Positions 6,309 to 13,774 of a stretch of 16,327 bases of DNA are shown piece after piece. The translations under genes were made by a program, and so were the position numbers. The first letter of the stretch is position 1, and the number at the start of each line of letters is the position of its first letter. The notes below the pieces were generated by a model, which searched no databases, was not told the DNA's origin, and worked only from the letters and a program-made list of their open reading frames with translations. Location: NCBI GenBank assembly GCA_021850745.1, contig JAJZKX010000011.1:1-16327 (forward strand), given 5' to 3'. This DNA comes from Thermoplasmata archaeon. GTDB taxonomy: Archaea; Thermoplasmatota; Thermoplasmata; Thermoplasmatales; Thermoplasmataceae.

Positions 6309-7285
6309 CAGATATCACCCTTCCCGATGCGTTCGTTCAGTATCCTTATGGAATCAGCTCTCCGATCAACCAACCTTGGAGCGATGAATGTACCGAATTC
6401 CATTTTCGAATTTGAGCCGGACAGTTCAACGGGATAATCGCTCCTGAATTTCAGTTCAAGATCGGACACACCGTTCTCCTTCTGGAGTTTTCCCATGTTC
6501 CTCAAAAGCTTCTTGAAATACTCCGCAGGAATGTGATCCGTATAGCTCTCACTGTTTCGGTTCTTCATGGCAAATTTCAAGGGGTTACCAAGAATAATGG
6601 GTTCCCGATCTTCTGTGCCCATCAGGAAAATATAGGCCTCGTTCTTATATCCTTCGGGCTTGTGGAACACTACTTCCATCACATCCTTGTTCTCCCGTAT
6701 CTCCTTCAGGATCTGTTGCCTGCCGTCTTTCGAAATGAGGAATTTCGCACTTTCCGAATCGCTGAAATCCACCAGTGGGAGCTTCACTTTTTGTCCCACG
6801 GGCCCCTCTTCTATGGATGTTGTCCCCTTCACGGATTCATAGATCATGGCCACTCTGGCATCATCAATGGACAGGGCGTATGTATTTCCGTTCTTGGAAT
6901 ATACTGTGGGCTCTGACCATCCCTTTCCCATGACTCCTGTGAGCTGGGCCTTCATGGTCTGGACCTGATCTATGGTTACCGGCATGTCCTTGGGATGCTG
7001 ATTCTCTGATGTGGCAACCGTGGGGGCCTCTTCCGGTGTTTTGGGTTCTTCAGGTGTCTTTGTTCCCTCAGATACCGGAACAGGCTCAGGAGGAAGAACA
7101 GACTCGTATGGAGCATACAGATCAAGCTTCTTGTTAGTCTGTATGAGCCTTGCTTTTTTCCCCTGATTCCTCATTGAAACTACATCCTCATATGCGAGCT
7201 CCCTGGATGTTCCGTATGGCTTCTTTCCTGATACCGGGTACACTTTCCTGTCCTTTCCTTTTCCTTTCGATCTGAATTCTGTCAT
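6308..7285 (-). CDS. Soluble protein with a probable PCNA-like clamp fold and an N-terminal extension
   Basis: The product is 325 residues in three parts. Residues 1-62 are basic (KGKGKDRKVYPV, then TSRELAYEDVVSMRNQGKKARLIQT). Residues 63-100 are a Pro/Glu linker with the repeat KTPEEPKTPEE. Residues about 103-307 resemble a sliding clamp in outline: a short helix ahead of YALSIDDARVAMI (136-148, compare the AMDPSRVAMV segment of archaeal PCNA), a later helix AEYFKKLLRNM, then VSDLELKFRSDYPVEL and the closing strand MEFGTFIAPRL (295-305, compare PCNA endings of the LAPRIE type). These are my alignments by eye, not a search result. There are no membrane segments. GAGGTGA precedes the ATG at good distance. 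It lies between the surface-protein genes, an odd place for a replication clamp, so it may have been recruited to another role. Confidence 0.65.
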   Translation of the reverse strand: MTEFRSKGKGKDRKVYPVSGKKPYGTSRELAYEDVVSMRNQGKKARLIQTNKKLDLYAPYESVLPPEPVPVSEGTKTPEEPKTPEEAPTVATSENQHPKDMPVTIDQVQTMKAQLTGVMGKGWSEPTVYSKNGNTYALSIDDARVAMIYESVKGTTSIEEGPVGQKVKLPLVDFSDSESAKFLISKDGRQQILKEIRENKDVMEVVFHKPEGYKNEAYIFLMGTEDREPIILGNPLKFAMKNRNSESYTDHIPAEYFKKLLRNMGKLQKENGVSDLELKFRSDYPVELSGSNSKMEFGTFIAPRLVDRRADSIRILNERIGKGDI

Positions 7286-7303
7286 CTTTTTTTCACCTCT
7301 TTA

Positions 7304-9826
7304 TTACTTTCCTATTCTCTTTCCGCTCAGCTGGTATTTCATCTGTTTCCCGTTTTCATTTATGTTGATCACTGGAGGGGCCTTCGAATCCCTAAGCCCT
7401 GCCCATGCAATCACCAGTCCTATCATTGTGGCAAGGAAGATCAGAAAATTGAAGTAACCACCGAAGAAGTTCGCTATGGAGTATATGGAGAAAGTCCCGC
7501 TCTGGGAGAGTGGCACAACGAAAGAGGAATTGGAACTCTTCTCCTGGGACTGGTTGTTTATCACCTCCAAGGATATCTGGTACGTTCCTGCCTGCATGTT
7601 CTGAAAATCAATGGTTTTTCCAATTCTCACGGTTCCATTGGAATATATGGACATGTTTGTTGGCTGATATGTGGTTCCTCCCACTGTGATGAATGCTGCA
7701 GAGAATGATGTGTTGTTGTGGAATGAGGCCCAGTAGGAGAAATCAATGCCTCCGGACACCTTTGTTTGAGTCTGTATGATGACTATGTTTGGAGTGGATG
7801 AGGGAGGCAGCACAGTGACATTGAATTCTGATGTGTTAGTATCGTTGGAACCCTGATAAGAGCCCCATGCGGAAATGAAGATGTGGTATGTCCCTGTGGC
7901 ATTGAAATTGTATGAGATTGTCTGGCCCCCGAATGATTTGTTGTTTATGCTCCATGAATATCCTGTCACCGATACATTGGGCCCGATGAAACTGTATGCA
8001 TGTGCTGTCAATTGAATGAGAGAATCCTGAGGTATCTGCGAGGGAAACTTGGGTGTGATCTTTATATTGTTTGGCAGGACTCTCAGGTATGTGTGCAGCA
8101 ACAGGACTGTGCCTGCATTATCCGTTATGGTGACGCCTATGAGGTGGGTTCCCACGCTGAAAGAAGCTGGAAGCGTGGGGGAGCCATAATCCTGAGAAAA
8201 TCCATTGGTCCAGTAAATGTTGTTCTGTGACACACCAGATCCCCCCTGAAGATTCACAGAACCCACGTCCGTGTAAGGAACGGGTAGAATGGAGGGGGAA
8301 AGGGATATGCTTCCTGTGAGCGGAGGATTCACTGTGATAGACACAATGGACGAGTTTGAGACATATGAGGAGGAATCCCTCAGGGAAAGGAACACGAAAT
8401 AAGTACCAGAAACCGTGAACGAATAGGATGGGCTTGATGCAGTGGAGAAGAGAGAGTAATTTGATGTGTTCGAAGATCTCTCATACCAGGAATAATAGAA
8501 TGGAGAAGTACCGGATTGAACCGATGATGTGAAAGATATGGGATTCCCCACATCAGTGGTTGTCTTGTTCTCATTGATGGATACCGTGGGGTCTGTGTTG
8601 ATGGATTCTATGATGGATGAGCTCCCGGAGAAGTTGTTGCTTGTAACCTTCCATGACAGTAGGAAATTTCCCTGTGAGAAGAATGAGTACGTGAATCTTG
8701 AAGAGGTCCCTGAGAGAAGGATGGATGAAGATGAAGACTGGCCGTTATAGAGTGTGTAGTTGTATGAGTAGATGCCCGTCCCCCCTGATGGCGTGGCATT
8801 GAATTTTATGGGAACTCCGATATCAGCAGGATTGTGTGAGGGTGAAATTGAAACGGATGGCGGAGGATCGGAGTGGACGGTAGCTGTTCTGACATATTCA
8901 CCTCCATCGGAGAAAGTGTATCCGCCCACTGTTGTGGAGCAATTAGCTGTTACTGAATAGGTGCCAATGCTGTTGAAGGAGATATACTCACTTGTGTATG
9001 GAAACCCGTTATAGGATCCTGAGGGGCCTACTGTCATGGTATACGATCCTCCATGAATGTCCCATGAAAGGGATGTGGACAGGTTGGCCATGGGAGGATG
9101 TTCAAAGAGATTGTAAAAGAGAATGGAGTGATCAATATCAGTGCTCACATTGATCAGTGGGAGTGGAGGGAGAGAGGGCAGATCAGGTGAAAGAGAAAGT
9201 GAATTGATCGGGGGCGGGTACGCATCATATATGAGTTTGTTGGATTCATAGCTTCCTGTAATGGCCCCGTTATAAGTGAATTGAACTGCCGCAGAGATAT
9301 ACATTGGAGAAGACACGTTTATGTGGATATAGTTATGATCTGCACTAATGTTGTACGGAGATATGTTTTTGGAACTTGCGAAAGACATAATTCCCGTCGT
9401 CCAAACTCCTTGAACAGTGAGACGGGTTCCTATGGTTCGAAATGTTTCATTGAGTGGGAACTTTGGACAATATGAAAGGTGAGAGAAACTTACGGTCCAG
9501 TTGACTGCATGGATCTGCCATCCCTGAGGAGCCAATGAGGCCTGAACGGATAGGTTGATGGGTTCTCCTGGAAGAAGGTTAGGGGATGATGATGTTCCAG
9601 GATGCGATCCGGTCAGTGCAATGGTAATTGAAGTGGACGGTGTTGCAGTCGTGTTGTTCGAAGGGGGCACGGTTCCTCCCGGAGGAATTCCGACCACTAC
9701 CGGAACTGGCCCCTGCTGGAGGAGCATGAAGGTTGATCCGGTGGAAACAAGTGCAAGGGCAAGCAATATTATCAGTAATTTTCTGTTTTTTTCATTATTC
9801 AAAATTTTATTGATTTTATCTTTCAT
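7304..9826 (-). CDS. Large surface protein with PKD-like repeats and a C-terminal membrane anchor
   Basis: The product is 840 residues. A helix at 17-36 is a signal or N-terminal anchor. A Pro/Thr/Ser-rich spacer follows to about residue 90, then a beta-rich N-terminal region to about 320. At least four PKD/Ig-like units follow, at roughly 322-408, 413-500, 503-585 and 587-673. Two carry the PKD-type start (DIGVPIKFNATPSGG, DVGNPISFTSSVQSG) and each ends in a GxYxxxxxx strand. A further beta domain runs to about 775. A C-terminal helix at about 787-811 is followed by a short basic cytoplasmic tail. Dozens of NxS/T sites suggest heavy N-glycosylation. The plan is that of an archaeal spike or adhesin. 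GGTGAT precedes the ATG, with an ATGA overlap to the upstream membrane gene. It is the largest product of the operon and the best candidate for contact with a target cell. Confidence 0.8.
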   Translation of the reverse strand: MKDKINKILNNEKNRKLLIILLALALVSTGSTFMLLQQGPVPVVVGIPPGGTVPPSNNTTATPSTSITIALTGSHPGTSSSPNLLPGEPINLSVQASLAPQGWQIHAVNWTVSFSHLSYCPKFPLNETFRTIGTRLTVQGVWTTGIMSFASSKNISPYNISADHNYIHINVSSPMYISAAVQFTYNGAITGSYESNKLIYDAYPPPINSLSLSPDLPSLPPLPLINVSTDIDHSILFYNLFEHPPMANLSTSLSWDIHGGSYTMTVGPSGSYNGFPYTSEYISFNSIGTYSVTANCSTTVGGYTFSDGGEYVRTATVHSDPPPSVSISPSHNPADIGVPIKFNATPSGGTGIYSYNYTLYNGQSSSSSILLSGTSSRFTYSFFSQGNFLLSWKVTSNNFSGSSSIIESINTDPTVSINENKTTTDVGNPISFTSSVQSGTSPFYYSWYERSSNTSNYSLFSTASSPSYSFTVSGTYFVFLSLRDSSSYVSNSSIVSITVNPPLTGSISLSPSILPVPYTDVGSVNLQGGSGVSQNNIYWTNGFSQDYGSPTLPASFSVGTHLIGVTITDNAGTVLLLHTYLRVLPNNIKITPKFPSQIPQDSLIQLTAHAYSFIGPNVSVTGYSWSINNKSFGGQTISYNFNATGTYHIFISAWGSYQGSNDTNTSEFNVTVLPPSSTPNIVIIQTQTKVSGGIDFSYWASFHNNTSFSAAFITVGGTTYQPTNMSIYSNGTVRIGKTIDFQNMQAGTYQISLEVINNQSQEKSSNSSFVVPLSQSGTFSIYSIANFFGGYFNFLIFLATMIGLVIAWAGLRDSKAPPVININENGKQMKYQLSGKRIGK

Positions 9827-10140
9827 ACGAAATCACCTACAATTGGGAGATCATGGGCAAAGTGGAAGAGATCCATGGAAATGCCTGCAGACACAATGAA
9901 GAGGGCTGTGAACATGGGAAGGCCAAGGGGCCCAAGGCTCTGGAAAGAATAAACAACTCCAAGGAGAACAGAGCTGAACATGTATTCGAATGAGGACAGG
10001 ATCGACTGAATGATTGACAGGATAGAGAAAAGGAATACATGGAGCAGGTATTCTATGCCAGATTCAAGCTGTGTGACAAAGGAATGGGAAAGATCCGAAG
10101 GCCAGTTCCATGGAAGATACGGATTGGATATCCAGGACAT
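9823..10140 (-). CDS. Small hydrophobic membrane protein (third of a tandem set)
   Basis: The product is 105 residues with no long soluble part. After a short N-terminus (SNPYLPWNWPSDL) there are about two to three hydrophobic helices: YLLHVFLFSILSIIQSIL, MFSSVLLGVVYSFQSL and LPMFTALFIVSAGISM. It ends in DLPIVGDFV. Like its two upstream neighbours it is rich in Phe, Ser and Ile and nearly free of charge. Start and stop overlap the upstream and downstream genes (TGATG and ATGA). I do not recognise a family. Confidence 0.7.
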   Translation of the reverse strand: MSWISNPYLPWNWPSDLSHSFVTQLESGIEYLLHVFLFSILSIIQSILSSFEYMFSSVLLGVVYSFQSLGPLGLPMFTALFIVSAGISMDLFHFAHDLPIVGDFV

Positions 10141-10394
10141 CAGGCCCCACCTGTCACGTCAGATATGCCCTTAACAAAGGAGAAGGCCCCCATGGCGAGT
10201 GCGAACGTCATCCCAAAGGAAAATACCATGATGGCGGGGCCAAAGAGGCCCGCAGGCATGATGGAAGAGAAAATGATAGAGGAGAATGCCATCCCTGTGG
10301 AATCAAGGATGGAAGAAATGAATGAGGAGAACATAGGCAGGAGTGCCAGAACAAAACCCTCAATCTCTCCGAAGATCTCCTCCGTGAATCCCAT
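10140..10394 (-). CDS. Small hydrophobic membrane protein (second of a tandem set)
   Basis: The product is 84 residues. Two to three helices are visible (FVLALLPMFSSFISSIL, SIIFSSIMPAGLFGPAIMVFSF and MTFALAMGAFSFVKG), joined by very short Gly/Pro turns. The N-terminus is acidic (GFTEEIFGEIEG). GGAGG lies 11 bases before the ATG. The ATG directly follows the stop of the upstream gene (TGAATG). The composition is close to that of the 96- and 105-residue neighbours, as for paralogues or repeated membrane subunits, but I cannot align them confidently by eye. Confidence 0.7.
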   Translation of the reverse strand: MGFTEEIFGEIEGFVLALLPMFSSFISSILDSTGMAFSSIIFSSIMPAGLFGPAIMVFSFGMTFALAMGAFSFVKGISDVTGGA

Positions 10395-10685
10395 TCAGAG
10401 ATCATCCTCCGCTTCTGTTATGTCCTTCTCAGGGCCGACGATCATGAACACTCCGAAGGCCACTATGATTGCACCGCCCAGTGATGCCACGAACACTATG
10501 GGTGCTGCTACCCCGTACGAGGCAGTTGAAGCTCCGAAGGACACGAACATGACTGCCACTGCGTCCCCGAAGGAACCGAATATGATCACGAAGAGGTTTG
10601 AGAATGCCCCCACTATGATGCCCAGGAATGATGTGAATGAGGAAAAAATGGGGTTGAGTATTGAGTTAATGTTGAAGGAGTTCAT
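10395..10685 (-). CDS. Small hydrophobic membrane protein (first of a tandem set)
   Basis: The product is 96 residues. An amphipathic N-terminus (NSFNINSILNPIFSSF) is followed by hydrophobic helices at about 17-37 (TSFLGIIVGAFSNLFVIIF), 40-50 (AVAVMFVSFGA) and 60-82 (APIVFVASLGGAIIVAFGVFMIV). An acidic tail ends the protein (GPEKDITEAEDDL). It is rich in Gly, Phe and Val. An ATGA overlap links it to the upstream 468-residue membrane protein. Small subunits like this occur in many membrane assemblies (virus envelope proteins, secretion channels), and the sequence alone does not choose among them. Confidence 0.7.
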   Translation of the reverse strand: MNSFNINSILNPIFSSFTSFLGIIVGAFSNLFVIIFGSFGDAVAVMFVSFGASTASYGVAAPIVFVASLGGAIIVAFGVFMIVGPEKDITEAEDDL

Positions 10686-12088
10686 GCTCTTGACCTCCTT
10701 TTCCTGACGCCTGGCAGGGGCCTGAGATCTATCCAGGGGATCTCAAGAGATGCTGCCACGATTGTCAGGACTGATCCGATTACATATCCAACATCCTCCA
10801 GTTGTATGGGCCCCGCAAGAGTGGGCGAGGTTGCGCCAACAGCGAAGTAATACATCCCGAATTCAGTCTGATTATGCGTCTGCACTTCGAATGTTATCTT
10901 ATGGGACTGGTTTCCTGTCAGCATTGAGGGAGAGATTGCGAAATTGTACGAAGCGAGTGTTTCAGGCGGCGAACGTGATATTATTATCCCTGCATCTGGA
11001 GAAGCAGTGGTAGATGGATATGCAACTGCCAGAGTTGATGAACCTCCTCTGAAATCATAGGTAATATTCATAGTCTGGTTCTGGTCAAGGGAGGCAATAG
11101 GCATGAAAGTGGATGCATTTCCTGTTCCCAGTGAAATGTTGTATTCTCCGGGATATCCCATGGACAGGTAGATGTTCTGGTATACATTGGATGAAAGTTC
11201 CCCAATGGTCAGGTTCGTGGTGAGGTAGAACGTCTGGATGTAGTTCGTAACATTCGCCCCTGTGGAATTCTTCGAGATGTATGTGGGAAGATATCCCCGG
11301 AAGTATCCCGTGAAGTAGACCGGTGCACTGGGAGAGGAATAGGAGCTGCTGAGAGATGTGTTAGAAACCATTTCAGTTCCACTTGCAAAATTTGTAAATG
11401 ATGATGTGGACACATTTCCAGAGGGACTCGTTCCTGTGAAGGATGTGACCGGGAAGGAAAGGCCATTGTGATCATTCAGGGATGCGAACGCAGTCCCCAC
11501 ATATCCAGATGCAGGGATCATGAGGAATACGAATATGAGGCCCAGGATCAGGCCGATCATTTTCCTGTATCCCTTGGCCCTTCCGGACTCCTTGTATCCT
11601 GCCTTCTTTGCATTCTTTGCTTTCTGCCCGAGGTATCCGTGCCTGTGGGACCATGCAGCATCCCATATAACCGCAAAGCCAAATATCAGAATACAAAAGG
11701 CATATGCCTGAGCATAGAAATTTCCGTGGTATAAGGGGATGATGATATACTGGGAGAAGTCGAAGATGTATCCGATGTATGCTCCTGCAGCTCCGCCTAT
11801 AATGATCCCGAGGCCTGCCCTCCATATGAGTGAAACAATTCCTCCAGGGGGAGTTAGGGCTTCTATGAGGGCCCACACCATGGCCCCGAGGATGATTGCG
11901 GATGCGATGATCCCATCAAGGTATAGGATCTTTCCATGTGCTATGACTATAGTGGGCCTTGCGAAAAGAGATACAACAAAAAGCAGGGAGAGTATGGAGG
12001 CCAGAATGATTGTGGCCAGCCCCATCCCCATGTAGCTCCTGTTGAGGGCCAACTTTTGAAACTTGTTTGCTCGACTTGTGGTTGCCAT
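10682..12088 (-). CDS. Polytopic membrane protein with a large extracytoplasmic domain
   Basis: The product is 468 residues. Hydrophobic helices lie at about 20-43, 55-77, 88-109 and 125-143. A basic cytoplasmic loop follows (GQKAKNAKKAGYKESGRAKGYRK), then a helix at about 177-193. Residues about 200-430 are Ser/Thr/Asn/Gly-rich with many NxS/T sites, expected outside and glycosylated. A last helix at about 437-455 is followed by a very basic end (PGVRKRRSRA). It is the first gene of the membrane operon. The ATG at 12088 has no ribosome site, but a TATA-type run lies 14-28 bases ahead, so the operon mRNA is probably leaderless. It may be the core membrane component on which the three small hydrophobic proteins assemble; this is inferred from gene order only. 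Confidence 0.75.
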   Translation of the reverse strand: MATTSRANKFQKLALNRSYMGMGLATIILASILSLLFVVSLFARPTIVIAHGKILYLDGIIASAIILGAMVWALIEALTPPGGIVSLIWRAGLGIIIGGAAGAYIGYIFDFSQYIIIPLYHGNFYAQAYAFCILIFGFAVIWDAAWSHRHGYLGQKAKNAKKAGYKESGRAKGYRKMIGLILGLIFVFLMIPASGYVGTAFASLNDHNGLSFPVTSFTGTSPSGNVSTSSFTNFASGTEMVSNTSLSSSYSSPSAPVYFTGYFRGYLPTYISKNSTGANVTNYIQTFYLTTNLTIGELSSNVYQNIYLSMGYPGEYNISLGTGNASTFMPIASLDQNQTMNITYDFRGGSSTLAVAYPSTTASPDAGIIISRSPPETLASYNFAISPSMLTGNQSHKITFEVQTHNQTEFGMYYFAVGATSPTLAGPIQLEDVGYVIGSVLTIVAASLEIPWIDLRPLPGVRKRRSRA

Positions 12089-12204
12089 TGATTATATACT
12101 GAAAAATAATTATTAACGGATCAGATGATTCAGCCGTCTGATTCACCTTATCAAAAGTTAATCATAACTTTAAGTATTTAATAAATATAGAATTTTGATC
12201 AATA
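12089..12204. promoter_or_regulatory. Divergent promoter region with direct and inverted repeats
   Basis: This 116-base gap separates the start of the membrane operon (minus strand) from a plus-strand gene. Minus-strand TATA: TTAATAATTATTTTT at 14-28 bases before the ATG at 12088. Plus-strand TATA: TTTAATAA at 12177-12184, 21-28 bases before the ATG at 12205. Neither ATG has a ribosome site, so both transcripts are probably leaderless. Between them TGATTCA is directly repeated at 12126-12132 and 12139-12145 (13 bp apart). ATCAGA/TCTGAT (12120-12125 and 12137-12142) forms an inverted repeat around the same place. A shared operator is likely. Confidence 0.5.
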
Positions 12205-13182
12205 ATGGAAAATAAAAAAGCGAACGATGTTGAAAGCCTAATAAGATTCATCAAAGAGAGACTAAGCTCTTTCGATGGGCAAATGAGACTTGTTGAGATT
12301 GACTCTATTGATGGAAAAGATGGCATAATCATATTTTTAAAGAGTTTAGAAAATATTGAAATTATTGAAGATTCAGTACCATATTTGGATAATTTTTTCA
12401 ATTTAGCACGGATTTATGATGAAAAAGTAATTTTTATAGAATCACAAACCATTGACGATGAAAACAAAAAGGCATACAGTGTTGATTTGCACATCATTCA
12501 AAATGATCTTGACATATCTTTGGAATTAAATTCCAAAGAATGGTGTGATTTAGAATATGACGACGTGGAGGAAGAAGAAAATGAAGACCTAATTGATAAA
12601 AGAAAAATTATTCTTATCAATTTTATCAAAGATCAATTTTTATTAAAGGACATTGAACCCGAGGCTTTCATAAAAGAAATTTTTGTTCCTTTAATCGAGG
12701 AAAATGGATATAATATGAGATTTTTAAATTTTGAAAAACTTTTTAGAGATTGGGTATTAGAAATGTGTGAACTTAGTGAGGAAGAACTTGGTATTATTAT
12801 AAATTCTGACGAGGAAAAAGAACAAGAAGATTTTGACTCATATTTGTTTGGTTCGGATAAATTATTATCGTTTATACTATCGAATTTACCAGATAATCTC
12901 ACGAAGAAAGAAAGAAATCAATTGGTGAAAAAATTTGAAGATATCGATATCGCAACATCCGCTTATTTAGAATCAGAAAGACAGAAGGGTTTAACACCTG
13001 AGGTAATCTCTAAATTGAAGAAGGATTTTTTAAAGGCTAGGAGACGTATTATTCCTGAAGGGCAAAGAATTACCAAAGGTGAGATAGAAGATTTTGTAAG
13101 AACATCGTCGCTTAGGATGGAATACCCTTCAAAAATACTTGTAAATGCGATATATAGTTCAATAAAAAATGACAATTTGTAA
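12205..13182 (+). CDS. Acidic AT-rich protein of unknown function, inserted in opposite orientation
   Basis: The product is 325 residues and soluble, with no signal peptide or membrane segment. The N-terminal half is a mixed alpha/beta region. It is followed by a very acidic hinge (YDDVEEEENEDLIDKRK), a helical region around LRFxxFEKLFRDWVLEMCELSEEELG, a second acidic stretch (SDEEKEQEDFDSY) and a basic helical C-terminal part (LKKDFLKARRRIIPEGQRITKGEIEDFV). I recognise no family and no catalytic motif. The gene is much more AT-rich than its minus-strand neighbours and points the other way, which suggests recent gain as cargo, perhaps a defence or anti-defence gene. The ATG at 12205 follows a TATA-like box and lacks a ribosome site (leaderless). 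A T-rich run just after the stop could end transcription. Confidence 0.75.
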   Translation: MENKKANDVESLIRFIKERLSSFDGQMRLVEIDSIDGKDGIIIFLKSLENIEIIEDSVPYLDNFFNLARIYDEKVIFIESQTIDDENKKAYSVDLHIIQNDLDISLELNSKEWCDLEYDDVEEEENEDLIDKRKIILINFIKDQFLLKDIEPEAFIKEIFVPLIEENGYNMRFLNFEKLFRDWVLEMCELSEEELGIIINSDEEKEQEDFDSYLFGSDKLLSFILSNLPDNLTKKERNQLVKKFEDIDIATSAYLESERQKGLTPEVISKLKKDFLKARRRIIPEGQRITKGEIEDFVRTSSLRMEYPSKILVNAIYSSIKNDNL

Positions 13183-13202
13183 TCATATTTCTTTTATTTT
13201 AT
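13183..13202 (+). terminator. Possible T-rich terminator
   Basis: Immediately after the plus-strand stop codon the sequence is T-rich (TTTCTTTTATTTTAT). Oligo-T runs of this kind end transcription in many archaea without a hairpin. The run overlaps the 3' end of the converging minus-strand gene. Confidence 0.3.
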
Positions 13203-13496
13203 CATAGAATAGATATAAACCCTAGAACCTTTTTCTTTTTTTAATACGCTTATTCTCACAAAAAAATCAAGCCTTTTTGCTATTTCCATCGGTTTTATAG
13301 ATATATTCTGATATTCTAAAATATAATTGATTTGCTGAACTTTATAACGCCAAGAAGGGTGTCTTAGGAATATGTCCAAAATTACCCTATCTATATGATC
13401 AAGATTGACTTGGATAGTTGGAAGCAAGATATCCTCATCCATGAGCTTCAACTGTCTTTCATTATTGATTTTTGTTACTTCAGTAACAGATTTCAT
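13194..13496 (-). CDS. Small protein, possible winged-helix DNA-binding fold
   Basis: The product is 100 residues. The region DHIDRVILDIFLRHPSWRYKVQQINYILEYQNISIKPMEIAKRLDFFVRISVLKKEKGSRVYIYSMI has the helix-helix-helix and two-strand rhythm of a winged helix, with FVRISVLKKEKGSRVYIY as the wing; the fold is a judgement by eye. GAGGTAGG precedes the ATG, which overlaps the upstream gene by ATGA. It is the last gene of the minus-strand control block before the inserted plus-strand gene, and its own 3' part is AT-rich. It may be a regulator of the element. Confidence 0.6.
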   Translation of the reverse strand: MKSVTEVTKINNERQLKLMDEDILLPTIQVNLDHIDRVILDIFLRHPSWRYKVQQINYILEYQNISIKPMEIAKRLDFFVRISVLKKEKGSRVYIYSMIK

Positions 13497-13774
13497 TTTA
13501 ACCTACCTCTTTTTATACAATCTTTCAGCACATCTATCATGTTTTGTTGATATGGCCGTATAATCCAGTCCCCGGGCCTTATGGATTCCAAGGATGGATA
13601 AGCTTTCCTTGAGAATTCTTTTCCTGCCACTCTTCCCTCCTTCACCAGGGAAATGAATTTTCTGAATATCCCGGGCATGTCCGGATATCTCCTCTCCACT
13701 TCCCGAATGAACTCAGTTGGAGATTCTGTGGATAGATCCGTCCAGTCATCAACTCCGAAATGCATCTGGATCAT
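13493..13774 (-). CDS. Small basic protein of unknown function
   Basis: The product is 93 residues and soluble. It begins with an acidic segment (GVDDWTDLSTESPTEF), followed by helices rich in Arg (IREVERRYPDMPGIFRKFISLVKEGRV) and a basic C-terminus (QQNMIDVLKDCIKRGRLK). GGAGGTGAAGGA is a strong ribosome site at proper distance from the ATG and lies inside the end of the upstream gene (ATGA overlap). No family is recognised. Confidence 0.65.
   Translation of the reverse strand: MIQMHFGVDDWTDLSTESPTEFIREVERRYPDMPGIFRKFISLVKEGRVAGKEFSRKAYPSLESIRPGDWIIRPYQQNMIDVLKDCIKRGRLK

Noticed and set aside
10039..10707. 222-codon plus-strand frame opposite the small membrane proteins
   Set aside because: It is rich in Met, Lys, Pro and Glu with little hydrophobic core, which is the expected antisense of membrane-helix codons. 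The minus-strand genes have ribosome sites and proper overlaps.
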